From contig CAJQUN010000001.1 in NCBI GenBank assembly GCA_907163345.1, forward strand, positions 1,488,001-1,552,000: a stretch of DNA of 64,000 nt. The letters are read 5' to 3'. Positions 10,613-21,100 of the stretch are shown here, in pieces. Numbering within the stretch: the first letter of the stretch is position 1; each line of letters starts with the position of its first letter. The notes beneath the pieces were generated by a model, which was not told the origin of the DNA, made no database searches, and saw only the letters and a program-made list of their open reading frames with translations. The stretch comes from Haberlea rhodopensis (taxonomy: Eukaryota > Streptophyta > Magnoliopsida > Lamiales > Gesneriaceae). Made by a program: the position numbers and the translations under genes.

Positions 10613-12064
10613 TTATATTTTGGAATTCATTTGATAAATGAATTCAGTTATTATAACAGTCGAATTTGCAAAATAGTTCTGAATGAAAATTGTAGATCTT
10701 TATATTCTCTTTCATTTGGCTTTAAAGTCACTCGATTTGAATATCGAACGAGAGAGTTATGGCCAATCTACCTAGATATTATACACTTCAAAATAAATTT
10801 TCCACTATTTTCGGCAAAAATCGATGAAGATTACTAGATTAGTTATTAATATTAGTTGATCATGGACTTAAATATTTTTTTTAGCAATTATTACAAATAC
10901 TTGATGGTTGTGGAGGTAGACACAAACACAAGATATTAGTGTTGCGACCGAAGCCAAATAAGTTACAAGCCATAAGCGATGGACTTAAATATTTAGGTGT
11001 TTTTATGAAGTGTATTTCGATCTGATACGATATTAACATTGCTCTGTTCAATTTTGTTATATGTTTTCAGCTTTTTGATTAAAAATACAGTCACCGAGGG
11101 ATTCTTGTGACTAGCGGAAATAATATATAGGAAAAAAGGACTGGTCAACTTATTGGGCTGCTAAGTTTTGGACGAAGACGTAACAAGATATACTTAAATT
11201 TGTGTTTAATAAATACTAGTCATCTGTGTTATATGTATATATGATGTGATAATTATAATGTTTATTTTTTTATTTTGGTTTTTTTTAATTTGAATTATGA
11301 AACGATTATACAGTATTTTTATTTATAATTTTTTTTTATTTTAATAATTTATTTAGAGTGATGTTGTAATTTGTATAGTAGGTTTGATAGTAATTTTTAA
11401 GATTGAGAATGATATAATGTAAATTGGTGGACACATAGATGTTATGTGTTATGATAATATTTTAAATTGACAATGACATTAGTGTAATTAGATATTGATT
11501 TGAGATGATCGAACTACTAAGATCCTCACGCATTATATATACTAGTAGACGACGCACACGCGTTGCGTGTGTAACGTAATATATAATGCATATGAATTGA
11601 TTCGTGTAATGAATAAATGAGACATATACATTGGTTAATATTACAATTCAAAAGATGCAACAAAAATCACAACAAATCATTGGAGGGGGTAGTTTGGTAA
11701 ATTCAAATTTGTCATACCAAAGTAGTTATTATAAGGGGCTTATGCATTATAATATAGTAAAATATAATACAGATATTATATATAGCCGATATTTATTTTT
11801 CTTAAGAATATTTTTTATATGAGACGTGATACTATTTTTTTTGAATGGAGACGTGAATACGTGATATTGTTATATATATATATATAATGAAAGTAATTAT
11901 TATACATATATATTGTTTTCATATAATAAATAATATGATAGAAGATTAGGTTATCATTTAATATATTTATTATTAATATATAATTAAAAATGTGTAAATA
12001 TGTTGTATCATTCTTTTCAAGACGCTGACCAATGTTTCTGAAACCAGCAACAGCATTATCGTCG
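10395..12064. other. AT-rich region, no gene seen
   Basis: 10,395 to about 10,850 is the right part of the old LTR-like sequence described at 4,059-5,609. It contains a TTA/ATT microsatellite at about 10,577-10,613 after a T-rich tract. The remainder is AT-rich with a short TA run at 11,868-11,886. ORFs here are low-complexity and not credible. Confidence 0.5.
11555..11571. repeat. Short perfect hairpin CACACGC-GTT-GCGTGTG
   Basis: A 7-bp GC-rich stem with a 3-nt loop in AT-rich surroundings, just after ATATATACTAGTAGACGACG. This composition resembles ends of plant DNA transposons (Helitron or MITE). No element boundary could be established. Confidence 0.4.
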
Positions 12065-12072
12065 CACGTGTC
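12065..12072 (+). promoter_or_regulatory. G-box / ABRE-like element CACGTGTC
   Basis: An ACGT-core site about 320 bp upstream of the TATA box of the serine-rich protein gene. A bZIP or bHLH site is plausible from the motif alone. It is untested and could be chance. Confidence 0.25.
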
Positions 12073-12383
12073 AGGTCTTAAATACAGATCCCACTATAGT
12101 GACACATGGCTACTAAGTTATCCAATACTCACGATCAAACCCACCTTCATCCTCATTCCGTGAAGAACACGCGCAACCCATCCGGTTTTGCCACAGAATA
12201 CGTCGTTGTAACGCTCTGTTGAAAGCGTGAACATATATTAAACTGATGATTTCAACCCAGGCCCCATACTTTTGTTGTGTGTGCCCACAGTAAACCAAAC
12301 CATAACCAACTGCAACTCTATTTGATATCTCCAGGAATCTCCTTATATTACGTTTTATTTACGTAACTGCCATCAACTCCTCC

Positions 12384-12390
12384 TATAAAA
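12384..12390 (+). promoter_or_regulatory. TATA box of the serine-rich protein gene
   Basis: TATAAAA lies 52-58 bp before the ATG at 12,442, which fits a short leader starting near 12,415. The leader is CT-rich. Confidence 0.6.
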
Positions 12391-12441
12391 TTCTTCCCTC
12401 GTACGTATCCTTTTCAGTTTTGCCGAACGAAAGCACATTCG

Positions 12442-13023
12442 ATGGCATCGTATTCGAAATCAAGAACCTCTCAAGGTGCAACACTTCACAGCCACTATCA
12501 CCGATCCCCTTCGCCCAACCGATTCTGCTCCTCCTCCATCTCCGGATCCCCTATCTCCAATTTGGTGACCCGACCCGCACCAGTCCTCGCCCGAACCACC
12601 AGCCCCACCAGGATCAGTCTCGGCCGATCCGTTTCCCCAAACGTTAGATTTTCCACCTCCAACCACCACCAGCACAACCAGAAGTCGAACCCCAGGCAAC
12701 TGAGTTCAGCTCCGAGGAAGACGTGTGCGTGTTCTCCTACGACGCATCCCGGATCCTTTAGGTGCAGTTTACACAAGAACAGTCCCGCCCCGGGGCATGC
12801 CAATAACCGGACAGCGTCGTATCGGTCCAGTCATCATCAATTGAATATGCGGAGATCTGCGATGACGAATTCCTTGGTTCGAATCGGGACTGTGGAAGGC
12901 GATTTGGTAAAGAGAGCTCTAGCATCTTTGATTCGTCCGTCTTCGCATAGCCAGCGCCGGCGAGCAAATTTCCAGCCGCGTCCGAGCCGTTTATCCGTAA
13001 TGTCTAAGAACGAGGAATCTTGA
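12442..13023 (+). CDS. Plant serine-rich protein of unknown function
   Basis: Single-exon 193-residue basic protein, very rich in Ser, Arg, Pro and His. It matches a small plant-only family (Arabidopsis serine-rich protein-like) defined by the central motif CACSPTTHPGSFRCSLHK, here at about residues 95-112. A second conserved block follows: MTNSLVRIGTVEGDLVKRAL and ASLIRPSSHSQRRR at about 141-175. There is no signal peptide or membrane segment. The N-terminal half (SRTSQGATLHSHYHRSPSPN) looks disordered. The function of the family is not established; several members are reported as stress-responsive. The start is the first ATG after the TATA box at 12,384. The reading frame is intact and the coding GC content stands well above the flanks, so this is a real gene. 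Confidence 0.85.
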   Translation: MASYSKSRTSQGATLHSHYHRSPSPNRFCSSSISGSPISNLVTRPAPVLARTTSPTRISLGRSVSPNVRFSTSNHHQHNQKSNPRQLSSAPRKTCACSPTTHPGSFRCSLHKNSPAPGHANNRTASYRSSHHQLNMRRSAMTNSLVRIGTVEGDLVKRALASLIRPSSHSQRRRANFQPRPSRLSVMSKNEES

Positions 13024-13900
13024 ATGATTCTCGAATCGTGAAGTTTTCGGGGTTCTGTACAGTTCTGAGAGTGAACTCAGTGGGTTGACACGCTGAGTAG
13101 AATATGGAGTTCTGCGTTTTATTGACGGACTCTCATTATTTTCTTTTTACGCGAAAAAAAAAGAATTAATCTCTTTTATTGTAAATATTTCGTGGGGGTT
13201 TTTGTTTTAATTTCTCAAATTTTTGCTGTGGAAATTTCCAGTCTTGTTAAGGGATTGGGTCTGGTAAATCGGGGTTCTGGTAGTTCGGGTGGGGAACGGG
13301 GAACTCGAAATTTTGGGTACCTCTAAAAACTATCCTATTTTCGGGTATATGGCACACGAATTTACAATTTTCCCTTCTTTTTTCCATTGCTACATTTATT
13401 TTTAAAAAAAACCTAAATTGGTATCTGAAACAATACCAGACCCGATTACCTAAAATACTCAGGTCAAGAATCGGGTATTAACCCGATACCTCTGGTATTC
13501 TTTGTCGGTTTAGTAGGATATACGAATACCCGACTCGAACACTTAATTTTAATCTAAACAATAACAAATTAATTATATAGAATAATTATATTATAAATGC
13601 ATACTTTAATTTGTAACAGAAATAAAAAATACATATAAGAAAGATGTAGATATTATTTTCTAAAGAATTTAGAATAGTCTGGTTTTATACGTATGTGACT
13701 TAGTTTATATTTGGGAAAAAAATATTGATTGTTATGTCACTATGATTTTCTAGATTAACGAAGAATTTTAATTCCTTAAAATTCAGAAGCGTGTATTGGA
13801 ATTTGGCTGGTTTGTGATATTTTGTTTTGGTTTTTCGATTTTTTGTTTTTAAAATGCTGAATCTGAGGTCTAAGAGCATCTTCAAAGGGACGTCATTTTA
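13024..13900. other. 3' flank of the serine-rich gene and AT-rich region
   Basis: The first 150-200 bp are probably 3' UTR. At about 13,320-13,540 there are reiterated GGGTA / TACCCGA motifs, as in some hAT-type MITEs, but I could not find matching ends or a target duplication. No gene seen. Confidence 0.4.
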
Positions 13901-13924
13901 ACATTGGACGCCAAAATAGTGTCC

Positions 13925-14090
13925 CTCCTCATGCCCCAATTTCATGCTATCTGGTGCGCCAGATTAGCGTGAGATTTTAAATTGTACCAGAAATGAAGCA
14001 GCACTCCCATGCCCCAATCCTTGGCTATCCGGTGCCCCAGATTAGCGTGGGATTTCAAGCTGCGCCATTTCTGGCGCAGCAATTTACTTT
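13925..14090. repeat. Diverged tandem duplication
   Basis: Two units of about 75-85 bp each contain ATGCCCCAAT, GGCTATC(T/C)GGTGC(G/C)CC and AGATTAGCGTG(A/G)GATTT. The start AGAGCATCTTCAA at 13,873 resembles the ends of some plant MITEs. Origin unknown. Confidence 0.5.
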
Positions 14091-14640
14091 TTTAAAAAAA
14101 TCTTTTGTTTTATTTTTTAAAGTTTAATAGTATTAATTATGGGATTATGTCATATATTAATTTCATTTTATTTTTGACCAAATTAATTAACTAAATCTTG
14201 ATAATTTTATAAATAATTATAATAAATTTTATTTATAGTAATCTGATAAATAATGTAATTATTAAATTTAAAATTTAATTATGTTAATAAATATATAATT
14301 ATATTTGTAATATATAACTGTTTGAATAAAATAATTATTATAAATGAAATTAAAAAAATATTTCTTTTGAAATAAAGTTTGAAGTAGATGAGTTAGAGAT
14401 ATGTTTTGTGTTTGGTGTAGAAATTGCACTATCTTAGTGCAAAACTTGTATTAAAATAAAATTTTGGATTGGCCTTTGATTTTTGTAATTTGGATACAGA
14501 TATTGAATTGTTCTGAAAATTTTTAAAATCTTTAAAATAATAAATTATATTAATTTGTCTACTCAAAAAAATTGTTTATGAATTTGGGAAGAATTAGGAA
14601 ACATAAAATAAAAGAACTTCATATACAAGTGATGTGATTC
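14091..14640. other. AT-rich region, nothing recognised
   Basis: Very AT-rich with no credible reading frame, repeat end or RNA gene. Confidence 0.5.
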
Positions 14641-15180
14641 GTTATTTCCTGGGTTCGGTAGAATATGTGTGTTACAGAAAATAAATGAAAGACACCACAA
14701 TTTTTAGATAGAAAACCTTCGAATTGAAGGAAACACCACTGTACCTAGTCCAGTATAAATCTTCACTGTGAATTTACAGGACTTGGGCACAAATAAAAAC
14801 TTTCAATAAAGCATAAGAGTAAAAGACCGAACAGACCAATATAATATGTTATCTTCGGAGTCTTTTCTTGCCTAGAAATTTCAACCTTGCGACCAACATG
14901 ACGTATTTATAATGAGGATTCTGACAATTAATGTGCTTAAAGTATGGACCACGATCTCATCTGATCGTAGTTTTATTGGTTCGATACGTGTCCGAGAAAT
15001 TCATCGCCATTATCGCACGTTCGTCCGCACCAGGTAATCTGTCAGTTATGCTCGTAGTTTTAACCAATATGCCGAAAGATTCTTCTTGTTCGGGACTCTT
15101 CTTGTTCGGCACTCACTTGGGATTTTATCGAAAAAGTTGGTTCATCGACATGTATTTATAAAATTAGAGACTCGGGAAAA
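14641..15180. repeat. LTR-retrotransposon-like fragment
   Basis: It has the same type of sequence as at 1,134-1,300 (AGAAAACCTTCGAATTGAAG, CCAGTATAAATCTTCACTGTGAATTTACAG), followed by CG-containing repeats (CTTCTTGTTCGG twice near 15,082-15,108). No coding domains or paired LTR. Confidence 0.3.
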
Positions 15181-15985
15181 AATTCAAAAAAAAAATATGC
15201 CACCACTAATAGTGAGGTCCATATCATCCACTTGTTCAAACTGTGTAGGATATCATTAGTTGACTAAATTAATGCCAGATATTTTACAATAATCTAGCAG
15301 CTCAGTCGGCGAAAAATAAACCTTTCTCCGGGCAAAAACCTATTTGCAAAATAGTTAAATCTGTAAGAGGGAATGGTATCATTTCTAAGCTTATTTTACG
15401 TACCAAACATAACCATGATATTGTAGAGTTGTTTATCTACTACACCACATATGAACGACTTTTGTAGTATTGTGGATGGTGAAACTCTCAAATACCGCCA
15501 ATTGACTTTCTGCCATTAACATGAAGCTTTATGTAAGGATCTCGTATCATATTATTGTAAATCATGTTTAATCTCTCAATAATTATGTGACTATCTTATG
15601 TTAATCATATGGTTGAGAAAGAATATTAGAAATATTCTGTTATGTTAAAGTTAAAAATGTAATTGAATTTATGTTTGACACGTGTGCTGTACTTCAGCGG
15701 ATAATTGTCATCTGTTATGGTTTCTGACATAAGTAATTGCAGCCTAGTCTAAATGAGATGAGATTAATTCCATTGGAAAGCTAACTCAGATTGCTACAAC
15801 TTGTGTGCTTAAGTTTTGACTAAAACCTTTTAGAAGTAATGTCAAAATTATGCCAAAGTATTTTATGTATATGTATATCAGAGGTGTGTCACTGGAGTGT
15901 GACGAGCTTTGTATATTTAGTTTATTTCAGCCCATATAGATACATGTTTAATAGTGTAATTTGTGTGTGCTGGATATGAACTAAT
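15181..15985. other. No gene seen
   Basis: AT-rich unique-looking sequence. No reading frame with recognisable similarity. Confidence 0.4.
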
Positions 15986-15987
15986 TA

Positions 15988-16032
<45 letters not shown>
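15986..16032. repeat. (TA)n microsatellite
   Basis: An almost uninterrupted TA dinucleotide run of about 45 bp. Confidence 0.95.
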
Positions 16033-16035
<3 letters not shown>

Positions 16036-18168
16036 TTACATGTATTTGGTATTAATGGTATGTACGATATAGTTATGCCGAAATTTTTAGGGTCACATAT
16101 TGATAAAGTTTAAACTAATCTTTCGTTATTTATGCTATAATTATAATTGTGTGATCGTTAATCACATGATTATGATTGAGCCCTCACAATTTAAATTTTT
16201 TCTTTTGGTGGTATATTTTTCTTTACCGTAAATACTATACCCCAACCGTTTGAATACGCACTTCTTGGCTTTCTTGATCGCAAATATGATCCATAGCATT
16301 GGACGGATTATTTATCCTCCCTTTTCTTTCCTCTCTAGCTTGAGAATATCGAGTCGGTGTTTGGCTATTGCAATGCCCATACTCTAAAGAAATTCATGGT
16401 TGAAATAGAGTATGTCGTCTTCTTCGAGCTCGTTGTAAGTGAAAATCAAGGCGTAGTCATGGACAAGAGATGGATCAAGGCTAGTTTTTGATAGCCAAGT
16501 GAACCAATCCATGGCCTTGGCTTGATTTACAAGATATACTTACAAATGCCGGTCCAGTAACTTTGAGGGTGGAGTGATTTATAGAATTTGAGATGACATA
16601 GAACCAATATTTACAAAAATATATGTTCTCTCCAAAAGGGTGAGGACTACTCATACTCGGCACTATTTGATGTGTTCTGGGAAGTAGATGGGGGAAAATG
16701 TTCATAAATGGAAAGATTAAAGTTTCCAGATTACAGCATCGCATATGTTTGAGTGTTGGGAGGTCTCGAGTTTGAGATCTTTCATTCCCACCAAAAATAG
16801 TGTATGATTGTACTAAAAAAGTTTCCAGAGTACTCAGAATTAATTGGTCTGATTAAAATTAGTTGGTGGATGGAATTACAAGTCTAACTTTGGATATAAA
16901 ATAGACTCTTAAGTCACATTCTATTTGTGACTTAGCAAGTTGATTAACTCACATGTTTAAAGCTCCAACTGACTTCCGTGAACCTCTAATATTAGATTAT
17001 ATAGTGAACTTTATTTACTGGTAAAACAAGGCGCTTACCTCAATTTCATTTCTCAAATTGCGTACATTTTTTAACTACTCTTGTCAAGTCTCAACAATAT
17101 CGATTCTCATACTATTTTGAGTTCAGTCCGACTCAAAATAGAAATCAAGGTATTTGAGATCATAGATATCAAAGAAAGATACGAAATCAAACTATTTAGT
17201 TTGTTTCGATCATTTTGATTTGGATGAGTTTGAAATTCAACTTCTTTCCGTTGATATTTTCAATTAGTAGTTGAAATGAATTTCAAATTCATTCATAAAT
17301 GATGTTATTTGAAAATTAAATTCGAGTTCTTTCTTAATTCAAATTATTCTACTATATTTAGATCCTTTAATCCAAACATAATATTAAAATATTTGAAAGA
17401 ATGAATTAAATTAACTATCATATATTATTATCAATTATGATGGTGGACAGGAAGAGTGGAGAGAAAAGGACACAAGAAGCAGAGAGCATGGAGGCATGGA
17501 GAAAGAATTCAAAATTGTTATTGTGTAAGCTACATTGGTATTCTTAAACTAGACGCTGTTTGGACCATATTGACAGAGCATGAGAAAAACTGCAACTTAT
17601 AACTTTCCCTTTCTACTGGTATGGATGAATTGGACAAATTTATTGGCTACTACAAAAGTAATAGCTATGATGCATAAGCATACATTATGATATGCTTCTC
17701 CTTTCATTTTTTCAAGTTACCAAACCACAAAAAGAGTTCATCAAGGGAAAAGTTGACAGTTGAGGACCTTACAAATGTTTACAAGTGATTCTGATGACGT
17801 TTTCATCAAATCAAGAAAACACAGATAGCCAAAATTTAACCACAAAAGAGAAAGAATTAAGGAATATGGCGCATTATTCAAACAAAATGTCCTGGTAAAA
17901 ATACCAGCACTTCTCCCACAATTTCAACTGGAATCTAGGTCCTCTGATCCTTTATGCATGTTGATAGATGATATACATCCACTCGATGAGTTTTGTTTGT
18001 ATGGAGTAGTAGATAAAACACCAGTTGAAATAGAAGATCGGGATATTTCGATTGATTCTGCAAGGAGTATTTACGACCCATGTTCTCTGAACATTTCTTC
18101 GGCTTAACCTGTAATGTTTAGACATGTAAATACTTACCTATGAGGCTTAGCCTAGAGAATCCTCCTCC
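16033..18168. other. Intergenic region including the 3' UTR of the REC/CLU gene
   Basis: The last few hundred bases (about 17,880-18,168) are presumably the 3' UTR of the minus-strand REC/CLU gene. At about 17,190-17,385 there is a diverged sequence ending TTTAATCCAAACATAAT that resembles the MITE family at 35,803 and 52,550. No gene seen in the rest. Confidence 0.4.
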
Positions 18169-21100
18169 TCAACGTGCCGATGTACATATTGACTGTTGCT
18201 TGTACAAGTCATTCACATCGTTTGTGAACTGCTGGCGGTTTCTTCTCCGCTTTGTGACAAGCACAAATCCTTCCCCATCTCTACTGCTGTTCTTCTTTAC
18301 ATTCTTCATTCGTAGCCTTTCGTTGTTTTTGTTATCAGACACAGATTCTTTGTTTCTCTCGTTTCCATATAATATCTTTATAATTGCACTGTCATTTGCA
18401 ATTGCTTCGGCAGGAGAGGTTGATGTATCATACTTCTTACTGCTCACTGGAGTGGTGTTTGGAGGCTCTGACGAATTCTGTGCTGATTTGACTATGAAGC
18501 TGAAAAGTATCTGCCTAGCTAGCTCTTCTTTCTCGGCATCAAAACTGCTTTTCTTAGATGTTTCTCGACTAGTATCAGTTGTAGTATTTTGGTTAAGCTT
18601 CTCTCTATATGAAAGTGGTGGAACCATGTCATTAGAATCAATAGACGGGGTTGAAGCTTCCACAGCTGCATTCATTTTCCATGCTTTTCGAGGAACAAAT
18701 TCGGGTGCATGTGGGTTCATGGTCTTGGAAGAAGTGAAACCATTTTTCCCAACAATGGGGATTTGGTAGTTCGAGAAACCATGCCTTATCCGGAAAGTAT
18801 GGCCTGCTCTGTAATAGATAGGTGACCTAGGTCCACAAGGAACCCTTGCCACAACTGATGGGAATCCGTGGAGCTCTCTATGCATGCCTTGGCTCGCAAC
18901 AACGTCGTAGCTACTTGGGGCAGCATGAGGCAAAGGGTAGGGACCTGGGCTGAAGGGCTGAGCAGCAGCAGAAAGTTTGCTTCCGTTTGTCTCTGCAGAT
19001 TTCTCCTGGTTACTGGAACATGAACTGTCATCAGAATCTGAGGAGGAATTTTCCAAAGGGAATCCATTTTCATAGACTTCACTTTGGTTGTCCCCTTTTG
19101 TGCCTTCATCATCTGGTAATGTCTCACATAAGCAATCTAAAGAAGCTTCATCCCTCCTTTCCTGCTGTGGTGTCTCTTTTGGACTAATGCACATCCGATC
19201 ATCAGTATTTTCCCCACATAACTCTTCTACTTTCTCCAGAAAAGGCTTTAAAACCGTACCTGGTGCAGCTGCTGCCACTTCTTTGTAAGACAAAGATTTT
19301 GAAGCCAATGCAGGCAGAGTGGCAGGGGCAGGGGAATTTTTAGATGCTGACGTAGGAGAAATTTTGCTAGTCGAGCTCTTTGGAGGCACTCTACTTGAAT
19401 CATCAATTTTATTTAAGATGGCAATGCTGGTTTGCTTCAACGGAGACACGTCAGCAGAACTAGCCTTGAATGTCGCCTGATGCCCCTGAGATACAGCCTC
19501 ATTTCTATACCTGTTGTCCTTAAAGTTTGAGTATACAGAATTTATCTTTAATTTGGCAAGCTCTGGACGCTTTCTGGTGAGCTTTTTAACAGCACTGTTT
19601 CCTGACCGACCTTTTGAGCTAGCTTCCTGCCATACTTCATCCAAGTTTGCTTCTTGGGTTTCTTCTGAAAATGTTTGGTCAATTATTGTGCTTTCAATGG
19701 ACTTGGATGAGTCTGGGGAGAATTTGATATCTAAAATGCTACTTTCCTCCACTATGGTACTAATTTCTGTACTTCCACTTCCAGGGGCATCTTCATTTTT
19801 TCCTCCAAACTGCTCTTGATTTGATTTATCACGAACTGGAGTAAACTGTGAGATCATAAAACAAAAGAGGGGTAACTTTGTAGTTCAGAAGAAAATTTGA
19901 ACATTTCACTACCCCACAACAATGGCGAGAATAACGAAAAAATGCATCTCCCAATATGACCCCTCAAAATACTGCAAGTTGATAAAAAAATTCTGGCATC
20001 AATTACCGTATATTTTGTAATAGCATGATATAAGCAACTCCCTGGTGGTATTTAATATCTTTTATAAAAACTTATGCATTTATTTCAATGGACTAGACAT
20101 TAGATATCAAAATGGACAAATTTGTCCATCAACTAGTCCTTGGTACTTTCAAATGAAAAAATACCTTTGTTCGTCGTTTCCTCTGAGTATCTGCAGCCTT
20201 TGACTGCTGATCAGGATTTATATAATCAAGGAGATCTGACACACTGCACAAGAAGGATTAAGGTTATGGTTGACTGGAATATGGTAGAAGGTTTCCAAAG
20301 TACCAAATCATTACCTTAGATGACCTTTGCTGGCGATGAAAGCATCGGGTTTAGGTGTTCCATTCCGAGCTGCTTCTTGCTGTTCCAGGGCTTTTGATTC
20401 AAAGTAGTCAAGCCATGCAGCGGCATCCTGAAGGTGCTTGGTTTATCAGTTCCCAAATTCTCTAATGTTCACTAAAAGAGATGCATATCTTGATATGAAC
20501 CTTTTAGAGGTACAGCTAGTATATTCATGCATTTGAGAGTTTGATTTGCAAACATTAATTTTCACCATACTCAAACAGAAAGCTACTACAATATTCAATA
20601 GCTAGACAATGGCTGAAAATAGATAAATGCAAATGTAAAATATGATCTCAAGAATTCTATGTTGGAACATTGCAGTTGAAAATGTAGTTTCATTTAGAAG
20701 GCTTCAGCGGTCAGTAGGCATGAGAGAATGAAATGTGAGTACACCACAAGAAGTATCAAAACAACGATTCTCATCTTATAGCATGGTGGTATCAGTAGAA
20801 CAGCTAAAATGAATTTCTTAGAAGCAGTAATTTATTATAGCGGCAAAAAACATAACCAAAGATTAAGTGAACCTGAGTACGAAGATCCTCAGCTCCAAGC
20901 TTAGCCTGAAGAATTTGTAATGTAGTTTGTTCATGTTGCACGCTGAGTGAGTAGGCTTCCATCAAAGAAAGAGCTATTGCTATGGCATGATAGCTAGCAG
21001 CAGTCTGTCAGATACAGCGCATATTAGTCAAACATTCTATAATTTTTTGGTAATTCATGGGTATGAGATATCATGCATTTAAAGCTGATTCATTGTTGTA

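Noticed and set aside
10523..10837. 104-codon reading frame starting in a T-rich tract
   Set aside because: Low-complexity Phe/Ile run caused by the T tract and the TTA microsatellite.
13320..13560. Another hAT-type MITE with GGGTA/TACCC repeats
   Set aside because: No matching ends or target duplication could be found.
16741..16830. SINE from a B-box-like GTCTCGAGTTTGAGATCT
   Set aside because: No A box at the right distance and no A-rich tail.
18140..18769. 209-codon plus-strand reading frame
   Set aside because: It is antisense to the last exon of the REC/CLU gene, whose protein similarity is clear.
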